Assembly (NCBI GenBank): GCA_014529385.2
Contig: CM043967.1
Coordinates: 129,699,182 to 129,763,181 of the forward strand
DNA length: 64,000 bases
Direction: 5' to 3'
Source: Adiantum capillus-veneris
Lineage: Eukaryota > Streptophyta > Polypodiopsida > Polypodiales > Pteridaceae
The notes beneath the pieces are model-generated. The model did no database searches, was not told where the DNA came from, and was given only the letters and a program-made list of their open reading frames with translations. Shown in pieces: positions 1 through 9,304 of the stretch (position 1 is the stretch's first letter; the number at the start of each line of letters is the position of its first letter). The position numbers and the translations under genes are program-made.

Positions 1-1789
1 CCATGTCTTTCATGTCAAACGATTTTGCCATCTTTGACTTCAAAGCTGAAATTTCTTCCAAGTGCTTGCCAGCAATCAACATGTCATCCACATACAAAAT
101 AAGGATCAACCAACTGCCATCCTTAGCCTTCTTTGTATATAGACAGTGATCGAACTCACTACGTTTGTAGCCTTGAGAAAGCATAAATTTGTGGAATTTA
201 TGGTACCATGCCCTCGGTGATTGTTTTAAGCCATAAAGACTCTTTAACAACTGGCATACCCAATCTTCCTTGCCTTTCTCAACAAACCCTTCTGGCTGCT
301 GCATGAAAATTTCCACATCTAAATCACCATGCAAGAACGCTGTCTTGACATCCATTTGGTGCAACACCAAATCTAATATGGCAACCAATGCAAGAAAGAA
401 TCTCAATGTAGTCATCTTGACCACCAGAGAGAAGACATCATCAAAGTCAATGCCTTGTTCTTGCTTAAAGCCCTTGGCAACAAGCCTTGCTTTGTACTTT
501 GGCTGACTATCATGAGCGGTGATCTTATACCTGTAAACCCATTTACAAGGTAGAGCCTTTTTTCCCTGTGGTAATTTAACCAGCTTCCATGTCTTGTTTT
601 TATGCAGAGCTGTCATCTCTGACTGCATGGCCAATTGCCAATTCCCGGAGTCCTTCATTTGCACTGCTTCCTTGTAACATGAAGGCTCATTGCAATCAGT
701 CAACATGACATAGTTCATAGATGGAACAAACCTATCAGGAGGTCGCGTGACACGTCGAGATCTACACACAATAGGTGGCTCACGCTCAGCCACAACCTGT
801 GGTTCCACTCTATCCTGTCCTTGCTCCTCTTGAGCCCTGACATTTTGTCTTGCACGTGCAGGTCCATCTTCTTGGAAGACAACTCTTCTAATCTCCTGAA
901 CCCTCTCTGGTTTAGAATGATATTTGGATTCATTAAAGTGAACATCATTGCTGCGGACAAACTTTCTGGATTCGGGATCCCAAAGTCTGTACCCCATCTC
1001 ACCAGAATTACCATAGCCTAGAAAGATGCACTTTCTACTCTTTGGCTCAAGTTTGTTCCTAAATTCCTTTGGAACGTGAGTATATGCCTCACAGCCAAAG
1101 ACTCTGAGATGCTTCTATGAGGGCATTTTGCCTGACCATACCATCTCTGGCACTGAATCCTTTTGCAAAACCTTGCTAGGAGATCTATTTACAAGATGAA
1201 CAGCTATTGATACAGCTTCAGCCCAAAACCCATTTGGTAGCTGTGCATTAGACAACATACTTCTGACCTTCTCTTGTATGGTCCTATTCATCCTCTCAGC
1301 AACACCATTTTAAGGAGGATTGTAAGGAGCAGTAAGTTCACGTTTTATACCTTTTGACTCCCAAAAGTCCTGAAAGGCCTTTGAAACATACTCTCCACCA
1401 TTGTCAGTGCGCAAGCATTTAAGCTTCTTGCCACTCTGATTCTCCACAAGTGTCACAAACGTTTTGAAATCACTAAACGCTTCATCCTTGTGCTTGAGAA
1501 AGTAAACCCATACTTTCCTCGAGTAATCATTTATAAATGTCATAAAGTAAGAAGCTACCCCTAGAGATAGGTTAGGCATAGGTGAGATAGGTTAGGCATA
1601 GGTCCACACAAATCACTATGAACAAGTGCCAACTGTGTATCTCTTCTACTGCTTCTATGCTTATGTGGCTGTTGTGTTTGCTTACCATACAGACAATGTT
1701 CACAGAATTCAAAATCATTAAATGAAAAGCCAGGCAAATAACCAGAACGAGACAAGATTTCCATTCCCTTCTTGGACTATAATCCAGTC
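1..1789 (-). pseudogene. Copia pol: integrase and reverse transcriptase, partial
   Basis: Reading the minus strand from about 1789: a GAG-pre-integrase zinc motif (CEHCLYGKQ), the first integrase aspartate (LVHSDLCGPM), the second aspartate (RTDNGGEY), then the GVAERMNRT segment with the catalytic glutamate. Next come the DVKTAFLHGDL motif of Copia RT and YVDDMLIAGK close to base 80. An open frame covers most of 1-1110. Damage includes a TAA at about 1310, a TAG at about 1114 and a small tandem duplication near 1565-1605 that shifts frame. The YVDD motif itself is intact. The RNase H part lies beyond the left edge. The sequence suggests an inactive copy. Confidence 0.9.
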
Positions 1790-2731
1790 ACTCAGTGCAT
1801 TTCCATCAGATGCTGTAAGAAGAGCTGAGTCCATTGTATTCTTCAAGAAGTAGATGTCTCTTGACACTAGACTGTCATCCTCTGCAACAGTGCTTGTCAC
1901 ATTTATTTCTTGAATCTTCACTGAGGACTTGTTCTTCTCACCATGGTCTTCAGCTTTCTCTTTGCCTTTTTCTGCTTTCCATTCTCTGCAGTCTCTTTTC
2001 ATGTGACCCTTCTTGCCACAATGGTAGCATTCTATGTCACTCTTGCCTTTAGCACTGCGGGACTTGCTACAAGACGGATTCCTCTTTCCACCTTTGTACT
2101 TTTCTTTGGTCCTTCCCCTGACAACTAAGGCTGTTCCTTTGCCTTTGTCCATTGTCTTTCTATTGGTTTCTTCAGTAAGCAGACTTCCTTCTACACCTGC
2201 TATGTTCAAACCATCTGGAGGTGCAGAATTACTCAAAGCTGTGCGAAAAGTGTCCCAACTTTCCGGCAATGTGATCAACAGGAACATAGCTCTAACAAGT
2301 TCATCAAACTTGACACCTTGAGCTGACAACTGACTATAGATTGTGTTGAATTCATTCAGATGATTGGACATAGGGGTCCCTTCTTTCATCTTCAAGTCAA
2401 CAAGCTTCTTAAGCTAGTATACCTGTGAAGCTGCACTCTGCTTCTCATAAAGATCACTCAGCTTTATCCATGCTTGATAAGCTGACATCTCATCTGCTAC
2501 ATTGAAGTAAACGCTTTCTGCCAAAGTCAGCATAATGGTAGAAAGTGCCAATTCATCCATTTCGCTCCATTCATCTTCGTCCATATCTTCTGGTTTTATC
2601 CCCTTGAGCTTTATAGGTTTTATCTGCTTCTTTTGTACCAACACGTGCCAAATCTGCTTCTTTCACAATGGGAAATTGGTTCCATCCAGCTTCTTGATAT
2701 TGTAAAGAGCAGTGTCTTGTGATCCAGCCAT
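1790..2731 (-). pseudogene. Copia gag with truncated protease start
   Basis: The probable start is the ATG at 2731 (MAGSQDTALYN), followed by a UBN2-type Copia Gag core and one canonical CX2CX4HX4C zinc knuckle (CYHCGKKGHMKRDC) near 2005-1965. A stop lies at about 2412-2414 between two same-frame ORFs (2414-2644 and 1718-2395). At the 3' end the frame reaches LSDWII, the usual lead-in to the Copia protease D-S-G triad. It then jumps to sequence that belongs just upstream of the integrase zinc motif. The protease body has therefore been deleted in frame-breaking fashion near 1785-1795. Gag would bind RNA and form the virus-like particle. Confidence 0.85.
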
Positions 2732-2930
2732 AGCTACGCTTCACAGTAGTTTACTTTTCTGGGAGAAATTCGGCAGAGTTTCCCCTGTAAACTGACCTCT
2801 GAACCAATATCAACCTGTCAAATGAACCAAGAAAGCTTCAGATTCTGCAGAAATTTTGGCAGAGTCTCCTTTGTAAAATGGCTCTGGTGTACTAAAAACA
2901 GACCAAAAAACAGCTCAAAAAACACTGTCA
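2732..2930 (-). other. Copia leader with degenerate primer-binding site
   Basis: Between the gag start and the junction with GypB, the minus strand carries ATTGGTTCAGAGG (2796-2808). This resembles the plant Copia primer site TGGTATCAGAGC for initiator-Met tRNA, with mismatches. A short repeated phrase (actctgcc-aatttct) occurs on both sides of it. No TATA box is seen, so I cannot call a full LTR here. Confidence 0.45.
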
Positions 2931-3333
2931 TTCACATGCAAGCATCGGGTAGACTATGCGAAACACTTGTGCAAAGTAAAGAGGGTACCTCTCACCCAAG
3001 GTAGGAGTGGATGACTCTATCGTACTAGCCATATCTGTAGACACATATAGATGATGGTTAGAATGCAAATATTATAAGGGTCGTGTCAAAAGGTCATGTC
3101 TTTGTGCATAATGTGTTTTTACGATTTTGTGTTATGTATAGAACTCGTAGGTTTCCATATTTTTGTTTGGTGGCTCTTGCTCTTTTACTTTTTTCTTTTT
3201 TTTTTGTAAGTATAAGGCTTTATATATACATTTCCTATGATTGGGAGATTGAGAGGGGAGTGAGTGAATGATGATTGTCATCAAACACTCCCCCCTTCCT
3301 TGGGTAGATCATACCTTTTGGAATGATGTCGTC
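2931..3333 (-). pseudogene. GypB internal promoter and start of extra 3' ORF
   Basis: The minus strand matches GypA 15680-16045. It holds a purine run ending GGGGGGAG followed by TGTTTG, a TATA box (3220-3229), a CTACAG acceptor-like site and the ATG of the extra ORF at 3032. The 34 or so codons to 2931 are open. They differ from GypA mainly by conservative residues (Leu/Ile, Phe/Tyr, Val/Ile) with no indel, which favours real coding use. Copia sequence cuts it off at 2930. The right end is the GypA insertion site. Confidence 0.8.
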
Positions 3334-3922
3334 TATTAACCCTCACGGCTCACGGACACCCCATCACCTACGACGGACGTGTATTATGTATTTGGTAGAG
3401 TCAGGTACCGGGCTTGTCGGACCAATAGGAAAAGGGTAAGAGTGATCGCCGATGAGAGGCGCACTCTAACTGGGACATTCAAGAGATTAGTTGGCTAAGC
3501 ATGGGCGCCCAAGTGTGAATGGGGTGAGCTCATATAAAAGCCAACTAAACCTAAAATTCACTCATTCCCTCATTTGTGCAATAGAAGAGTGCTCTTGCTC
3601 CATCTCCATCTCCATCTTCTTCTTCTTCACCTCCTTGTGTGTGTGTATGTGTGTGTGAGAGAGAGAGAGAGGGAGAGTGTGTGTGCGATCGAGCATTACG
3701 AAGGCACGACGGCGGCGAAGCGGTTGAGCGCGGCACGACTGTAGATTCTTCTTCATCGCGGCGAGGAATCCACCACGAAGGCGAGCGTAGAGCGGTGAGT
3801 GACACACCCTTTGCTCTCTTGACCTTGCTAGTTTAGGCTTGTTGTGTGCTTGGAGCCATTTGTGGCTCGCACACGGTGTATCGGAAAGTCCCTTGCTTCG
3901 ACAGTGCGGCAAGGAGCGCACA
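3334..3922 (+). repeat. GypA 5' LTR
   Basis: It matches 17743-18339 almost throughout. It begins TATTAACCCTCAC (TGTTAACC in the 3' copy, so the terminal TG is mutated here) and ends in CA at 3922. A TATA box, CATATAAAAG, lies at 3531-3540. About 100 bases downstream, in the transcribed part, is a TG/GA microsatellite (3636-3675) that differs in length from the 3' copy. This LTR would drive full-length transcription. Confidence 0.95.
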
Positions 3923-3926
3923 TTTT

Positions 3927-3944
3927 TGGCGTCGCTGCCCGGGA
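3927..3944 (+). promoter_or_regulatory. GypA primer-binding site
   Basis: TGGCGTCGCTGCCCGGGA lies four bases after the 5' LTR. It resembles the tRNA-Asp type site (TGGCGCCGTTGCCGGGGA) used by many Tat/Athila-like elements, with several mismatches. The equivalent sites in GypB (TGGCACCGCTGCTGGGGA) and GypD (TGGCGCCATTGCCGGGGA) are variants of the same pattern. Confidence 0.75.
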
Positions 3945-4765
3945 AATGCCCTACACTAAGCTCGGTTAAGCACTTTACGCTTTCTTGTGATGCAATTTCA
4001 ATTGAAGGATTTGTGAAGAAGGAAGGTGTGTGGTTGTGTGGAGAAGGATTTGTGAAGAAGGAAGGTGTGTGGTTGTGTGGAGAAGATTTTTGTTACACTG
4101 TACTGTCTTTTTTGTTTTCTGTAAAGAAGGAGTTACAATTTTTTTGCAATGTACTGTTAGAATTAAGGTATTAGCTATGGAATGTTAGTTCTGTAAGGTT
4201 CAATGTTAGTTCTGTAAGGTTAGTTTTGTAGATCTGTTAGCTACTGTAGTACTGTGTAAACAGTGTTAGAGTGTGTGTGGCAGTAGCTCTATTAGTTGCA
4301 AGTAGATAAGTTAGGTGTAGGTTAAGTGTGTGTGTGCGCGCGTGCGCGGTGACTTTTTTTTTTTATAAAACAAAATCTTTTTAAAAAAAATATTTTAAAA
4401 AGAAGGATCGGGCTGGGGATCATTCCCCAAGCTCAAGCCCAAACCCAGACCTCAGTCCTCAATTTTAAAATATAGTTTATACACCTTTTTATAATTAAAA
4501 ACTATTTTTAGGATTTTGAGGACTATAAAGACTATTTTTAGGATTTCGAGGGCTTCACGTAGCCGAATAGGGAGCTGTAAAGCATAGCACGTTCCTTTAG
4601 CCAAAACGCTCGTCTTGAGCTATTACACGCCATATTTTGTGGCTTGGTTACAAAAAAAAACCAAGAATAACAAAAAACTTGGGTTATAAACACCTTTTTT
4701 TAAAAAAAAACTAAGTGAGCGGCCTTCACGGGCACTCACCAACGCGTTTAGAGTGTGGAGGTCAC
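3945..4765 (+). other. GypA untranslated leader with tandem repeats
   Basis: No coding region is recognised. The leader holds a perfect 39-bp tandem duplication (4007-4045 and 4046-4084), a roughly 20-bp duplication (gttagttctgtaaggtt, about 4182-4222), a duplicated actatttttaggatttt block (about 4498-4552) and runs of A and T. The last part (4640-4765) is conserved in GypB (46617-46730). An open stretch at 3839-4174 spans the LTR end and primer site and is not credible as a gene. Confidence 0.7.
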
Positions 4766-7700
4766 ATGTACCTACGCTCTGGACGAGTGTTAGAGCACGA
4801 GCATATTGGTAGTGCCTCCATTTACGCGGGCACCCATTATTCCTCCACCCTAGGTTCTGGACCTTCGGCCGGAACTCAAGGTAGCGCGAACCAAGATCCT
4901 CATATCGCGTCTAGTGATTCTTCCTCTGACTACGAAGTCATGGAGGGATATCCTACACCAAAACCTGATAGTTCAAGTCAAGACATGCATGCCATGGGCC
5001 CACAACCCGGGTCCAGCGTGTTTAGCCACTTAAAAGAGACCCTTAGTACAGCTACTCGCTCCGAACATGCGGTTAATGAAATAAATGAAGGGAGTGGGAA
5101 AGTAAATTCTTCATTCATGCCTAAAATAGACCCTATGATTCTTGAGAGTGTGCATGTGAATGTTCCATCCATTGCACCTCCTAATCCTTTAGGACTATCT
5201 CCCTCTGAGGTTCTACTACCCGATGGTAGGAGTCTTGCCGAAGTGCAAGAGATCGAACGCTATATGCAAGCAACAAGGGAGAGGGAAATTGAGAACCTAC
5301 GAAGGCTAGAACAAAGTCGATCCCTGAAAGCAAAGGCTCCTATGACAACAATCATGCCAGCCGAGCAACCGAGTGCTCCCAAGGTAGCAGTCACGGAGGG
5401 GCAAGCGATGGGGAGCAATAATGCTTCCACTTCGAGGGAAACCTCCAGCACGCCAGGCCTAGATGGGATATTCCTAAACGAAAATTGGGAGTATGACCTA
5501 CAAGCAGAAGCTTTAACTGATCGGTACACAGGACACACCTATCATGTGGGTTGGTTAGATGTTCTACAATCCACATCGGGTGCTACTAGCATAGATGAGC
5601 AACAACAGAAAGTCTGTGATGTCCTCCATAGGATTGTCGAGTTACAAAGACAGAACACAGGGATCAACATGCCTTCAACAGGCCTAATGAGATTCTTGGA
5701 TACAGGAAAGGCCAACCAACCAACCCTATCACAAATGGAGACTCCCTCAGTGAGCCCCATTGATCCTCCATATGTTGTTTCGCTAGGAGCCTCAGTACAA
5801 TATGAGCCCACAAGTGGCAGTTTTACCTTCCCATATCTAGCTCATCTTTCTCTTAATGACACTACGGCTACCATGCATATCCCAGTGGTGAGCATGACAA
5901 GAAGTACACCATGGAGTTCATTTGTTAATACTGCGCCGATGCCTAGTAGCAAAGTGCCCCCAACTATACCTACATGTATGTATCAATCATGTGCACCTGT
6001 CGTACCTCAGCCTCATGTAGCTCCTACACCTCCGATTATTCCAAGAGCTTACAATCCACAATGGAATTATCCAAGCTCTTATACAAGTGGAGCCATGCCA
6101 TTTAATAATAACATGCCATATCAGGCACCCCCTATGCCTAGGGCCACGCCTGTAAACTTTGGACCACCGTCTGGTACACCACCATACGAAATATGGGACC
6201 CAAGAGCCGCGCGTATGCCAAGGCCAAGTCCAACTCCCATCTCACATGTGGTTCCAGGAGCACATACACCCATTATACCTGCTCAAATAGGAGATTTGGC
6301 AGCATTTGATCAAACTATCGGTCGCTCTATTGCGGAAAACATGCGTAATGCACCTGATAGAGAGCCTAGGAGCAAGGCAGTTCAAGTAGCTAAGCTCACA
6401 CAGAAATTCAGAGGAGACGGAGATGCTAGAAAGCATATGGAAGTCTTTGAACATGTGCGCGATTCCTTGGAAGAGCACAATGAGCTACATAAGTGTAAGG
6501 CTTTGAGTTTGACCCTAAGCGGAAAGGCTGGAGATTGGTATAGAACCTTAAGAGTAGAAGAGAAAACGATCTACTCTACTCTTAGGAGACTGTTCTTAAA
6601 AGAATACATACGAGAGGGAGTACTTTGGGGTGTAGCCTCTCAGCTCCAGAAAGCCCAACGAGAAGAAGGTGAATCCGTGAGAGACTTCATTAGTCGCCTA
6701 AAGAATCTGAATTCTCGATGCAATCCAAACGAGCGATTCAACAACAACCAATTGCTCGATAGATTCATTAGGGGACTACAACATGAAAGTATCTATAATG
6801 GCCTAGTCATTAGAGGTATCACTACTTGGGAAGCAATCACCATGAATGCAATCCAATTGGAGGATAATTTAATGATTGCAGGAGAAAGAGTGTCGGCCAA
6901 GCCGAAGTCTAGTAGCTCGCAAGCGTCAAGGCATGAGCCAATGAAGATAAAGCCAATCGTGAAAGAGCAAACGATATCTGAGATGACTTTGGCAGATCTC
7001 ACCAAGGCCATCCAAGAAAGCCTTAGGGGTAATCGTGCTCCACAAAACACTCATATGTATCCAAGAAGGGAGCAACAATGGTGCTCAATTTGCTTGGGCC
7101 CACATACTACGAGTGAATACCCTACTTTCATAGTAAAGTTTAACGGGACTTGTAACGCGTGTGGTAGGTATGGCCATCAAGCAAAGGATTTCCTAATGCT
7201 TAAACGCATCATGGAAAATAGACCACCTATAGCTTGGGCAGACTCACCTCGAGTTCCTGCATTGATGCCTACCCCACCCATGGAGCAACAGTTGCCATTA
7301 CAGCACATGGTCCCTAGAACCCAAAATGCGGTCCAAACCACACCGTTGCCACCTCCAATGCTAGGACCGCAACCCCCTCATCCAAGAGTTACACCTATGA
7401 ACCAAATAGGTTGCGAGTCATCTAGTACTTATGTAGATTGCGAAGAGGACATAGACTCTAGTATCACCTATGGAGTCGACATGCTTGAGGAGTGTCCCAT
7501 GTACTATATGGAAGACCATTGGGGACAAATCAAACCGGTATATCAAGCTACTGTGCTAGCAGCAAGAGGCCAAAACATTAATAGTTTTTCCAGGAGACCA
7601 CCTCTTCAGTGCTACGAATGTGGTGGACCACATCGAGTAGCTGAGTGCCCCATTAGAATGCAAAAGAATGCCGTACTAATGCAAACAAGTCAAGGGAGTG

Positions 7701-7984
7701 CATTGGCAATGCCAATACTCACTTGTAATCGTTGTGGCATAGATCATTTGATCGCACAGTGTCCTAACAATCCAAACGCACCGAAAATCACACCATTGAA
7801 CATAATAGAGATTGTTGATGGGACACCACCAACTATAAACATAACACCAGTGAATGCACTCACACGGTCGATGCTCCAAAAGCAAAATTACATCCTCGAA
7901 GAGAGAGATGCTGCATCCATTGGCCGAGCGAGAAAGAAGAAAACACGAAGAAAGAAATCCCTTAACACTAGGTTGGTAACCTAA
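4766..7984 (+). CDS. gag: GypA Gag, N-terminal part of the polyprotein
   Basis: The open frame begins after a stop at 4712; the first ATG is at 4766 (MYLRSGR, a common Gypsy Gag start), conserved in GypB at 46616. A Pro/Ser/Thr-rich region of about 540 residues is followed by a retrotransposon Gag core at roughly residues 540-705 (nt 6390-6880, with LSGKAGDWYRTL). Four zinc-knuckle-like motifs follow: CSICLGPHTTSEY (last ligand Tyr), CNACGRYGHQAKDF (last ligand Phe), CYECGGPHRVAEC and CNRCGIDHLIAQC. Three of the four have the shortened spacing CX2CX3HX4C. A basic RKKKTRRKK stretch ends the part. The last six codons belong to the DNA transposon inserted at 7966. Gag would form particles and bind RNA. 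It is long for a Gypsy Gag. Confidence 0.9.
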   Translation: MYLRSGRVLEHEHIGSASIYAGTHYSSTLGSGPSAGTQGSANQDPHIASSDSSSDYEVMEGYPTPKPDSSSQDMHAMGPQPGSSVFSHLKETLSTATRSEHAVNEINEGSGKVNSSFMPKIDPMILESVHVNVPSIAPPNPLGLSPSEVLLPDGRSLAEVQEIERYMQATREREIENLRRLEQSRSLKAKAPMTTIMPAEQPSAPKVAVTEGQAMGSNNASTSRETSSTPGLDGIFLNENWEYDLQAEALTDRYTGHTYHVGWLDVLQSTSGATSIDEQQQKVCDVLHRIVELQRQNTGINMPSTGLMRFLDTGKANQPTLSQMETPSVSPIDPPYVVSLGASVQYEPTSGSFTFPYLAHLSLNDTTATMHIPVVSMTRSTPWSSFVNTAPMPSSKVPPTIPTCMYQSCAPVVPQPHVAPTPPIIPRAYNPQWNYPSSYTSGAMPFNNNMPYQAPPMPRATPVNFGPPSGTPPYEIWDPRAARMPRPSPTPISHVVPGAHTPIIPAQIGDLAAFDQTIGRSIAENMRNAPDREPRSKAVQVAKLTQKFRGDGDARKHMEVFEHVRDSLEEHNELHKCKALSLTLSGKAGDWYRTLRVEEKTIYSTLRRLFLKEYIREGVLWGVASQLQKAQREEGESVRDFISRLKNLNSRCNPNERFNNNQLLDRFIRGLQHESIYNGLVIRGITTWEAITMNAIQLEDNLMIAGERVSAKPKSSSSQASRHEPMKIKPIVKEQTISEMTLADLTKAIQESLRGNRAPQNTHMYPRREQQWCSICLGPHTTSEYPTFIVKFNGTCNACGRYGHQAKDFLMLKRIMENRPPIAWADSPRVPALMPTPPMEQQLPLQHMVPRTQNAVQTTPLPPPMLGPQPPHPRVTPMNQIGCESSSTYVDCEEDIDSSITYGVDMLEECPMYYMEDHWGQIKPVYQATVLAARGQNINSFSRRPPLQCYECGGPHRVAECPIRMQKNAVLMQTSQGSALAMPILTCNRCGIDHLIAQCPNNPNAPKITPLNIIEIVDGTPPTINITPVNALTRSMLQKQNYILEERDAASIGRARKKKTRRKKSLNTRLVT

Positions 7985-9304
7985 CAGGACATAAAAGTGT
8001 CCTTTCAGGGTTTTGAAAAAAACCTCCAAAACCATAGTAGATCCACTCATTTTGTAAAATCCTTTGATGAGGTTATAGTTCAAGGCCTACTAAACATGGA
8101 AAAAATAAGAAACTTGTAAAATTTCTCATCTTTTGGTCACACCAAGCCTCCAAAGTTAATGGACCAGTGAATTTTCCTCAGAACAGTCATTTCTTACGTT
8201 TTGTTGCATAAAAATAAGATTAGGGATTTTTGTAGGACTTGAGATAAATTCCCTAGTTAACTTCAATGGGTTGGTGATCAGAACATATGATTGCTTCTCA
8301 CTCATTATTTTTTGTTTTGCCAAAATAAATAGGTACAAAAAAGTTGAATTTTTACCATTCTACAAACCTATCATCAAAGTTTCTATAGCCACGCTCAATA
8401 CAAATAATATATGCATGTTTTCTTAGTTCCCTATTGTCCTTTATGTTCATAAGGAGCCATGGGGCATGTCAAAAGAATAATACATCTCTTACCAAGGGGA
8501 ATCTTGGGGACAAAGATAAAGTGTTAAATACAGCCAACATGAAAAAACTGGGTTCAACATTATGAGTTGTAGAATCCCGTAGAAACTATTCAATATCTAG
8601 CCAAATTTGATCCTTATGACTAGATATGGTTTCTACCTACAAAATGCGTGTAGTTGTCACAAGAAACTAACAATATTGAAAAAGATATACTTGATATACT
8701 AGAATGTTTCATTTTCTTCTGTAATTGAAAAAAACAACCATCGTTGTGTACTATGCAAAATAGGGTATTAGGTTCCCCCAAACTCAAGGAATGTTAGCTT
8801 TATGTTACAATATGAGACATAGAAAATCAAAAATGCATTTGGATATCATGAAATCTACCAAAAAAATCATAGAAGAGCTAAAATTGGCTAAAAAACAGGA
8901 TTTGACAATTTTTGTAATTTGGCCATAACTTATAACTATAATATTTATTTCTCCCTAGAAGCGTTAGGACATGTTGAGGACTACTAAAGATAGTTCTCTA
9001 GCATTATAGACCTCACAAACATGAATTCTAGAGTGGTATAGTTGCAAAAAGTTGGAAAAAGCCAAAAACTGGACCCGTTTTTTCACACAGTTTAGGTTGT
9101 GAAATGTTGTGCAAGGACAATGTTAAAGATGGAATTGATATTCCAAAAAAATGTCGATTTTTTTTCAGCTCATGAGACAACTTTCTAGATAGATAGCACC
9201 TCAAAATCCATTTTGAAACTCTTGACATAATTCAAGGAAAATGGTCACTTAATAGGACATAAAAGTGTCCCAGGACATAAAAGTGTCCCATTACCAACCT
9301 AGTG
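7966..9304. mobile_element. Non-autonomous DNA transposon inside GypA gag-pol (CACTA-like ends)
   Basis: The 14-bp ends CACTAGGTTGGTAA and TTACCAACCTAGTG are perfect inverted repeats. Just inside are near-palindromic subterminal motifs GGACATAAAAGTGTCC, one on the left (7987-8002) and two on the right (9255-9270, 9273-9288). This pattern is typical of CACTA/Spm elements. The 1339-bp interior is AT-rich with no transposase. Both flanks read TTAA, so the duplication could be TTAA, TA or a 3-bp TAA/TTA. CACTA elements normally make 3-bp duplications, so superfamily is uncertain. GypB has no insertion at the matching place (near 33150), and the reading frame is in register on both sides, so this is a later insertion. 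Confidence 0.85.

Larger units (their letters stand above)
1..2930 (-). mobile_element. Copia (Ty1-type) retrotransposon remnant, Cop
   Basis: A minus-strand Copia element enters from the right and leaves through the left edge of the window. The order along the minus strand is leader, gag, a deleted protease region, integrase, then reverse transcriptase up to its YVDD motif, which is the Copia order (integrase before RT). Its right end abuts GypB coding sequence at 2930/2931. No complete 5' LTR is recognisable there, because only about 120 bases lie between the junction and the primer-binding-like site. The element is therefore truncated or has a very short LTR. Its 3' part and 3' LTR are outside the window. 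Confidence 0.9.

Noticed and set aside
3839-4174. 111-codon plus-strand ORF in the GypA leader
   Set aside because: It spans the LTR end, the primer-binding site and a tandem duplication, so it cannot be an independent gene of the element.
8156-9228. Small minus-strand ORFs inside the 1.34-kb DNA transposon as a transposase
   Set aside because: They are 60-66 codons, AT-driven, without a catalytic motif.
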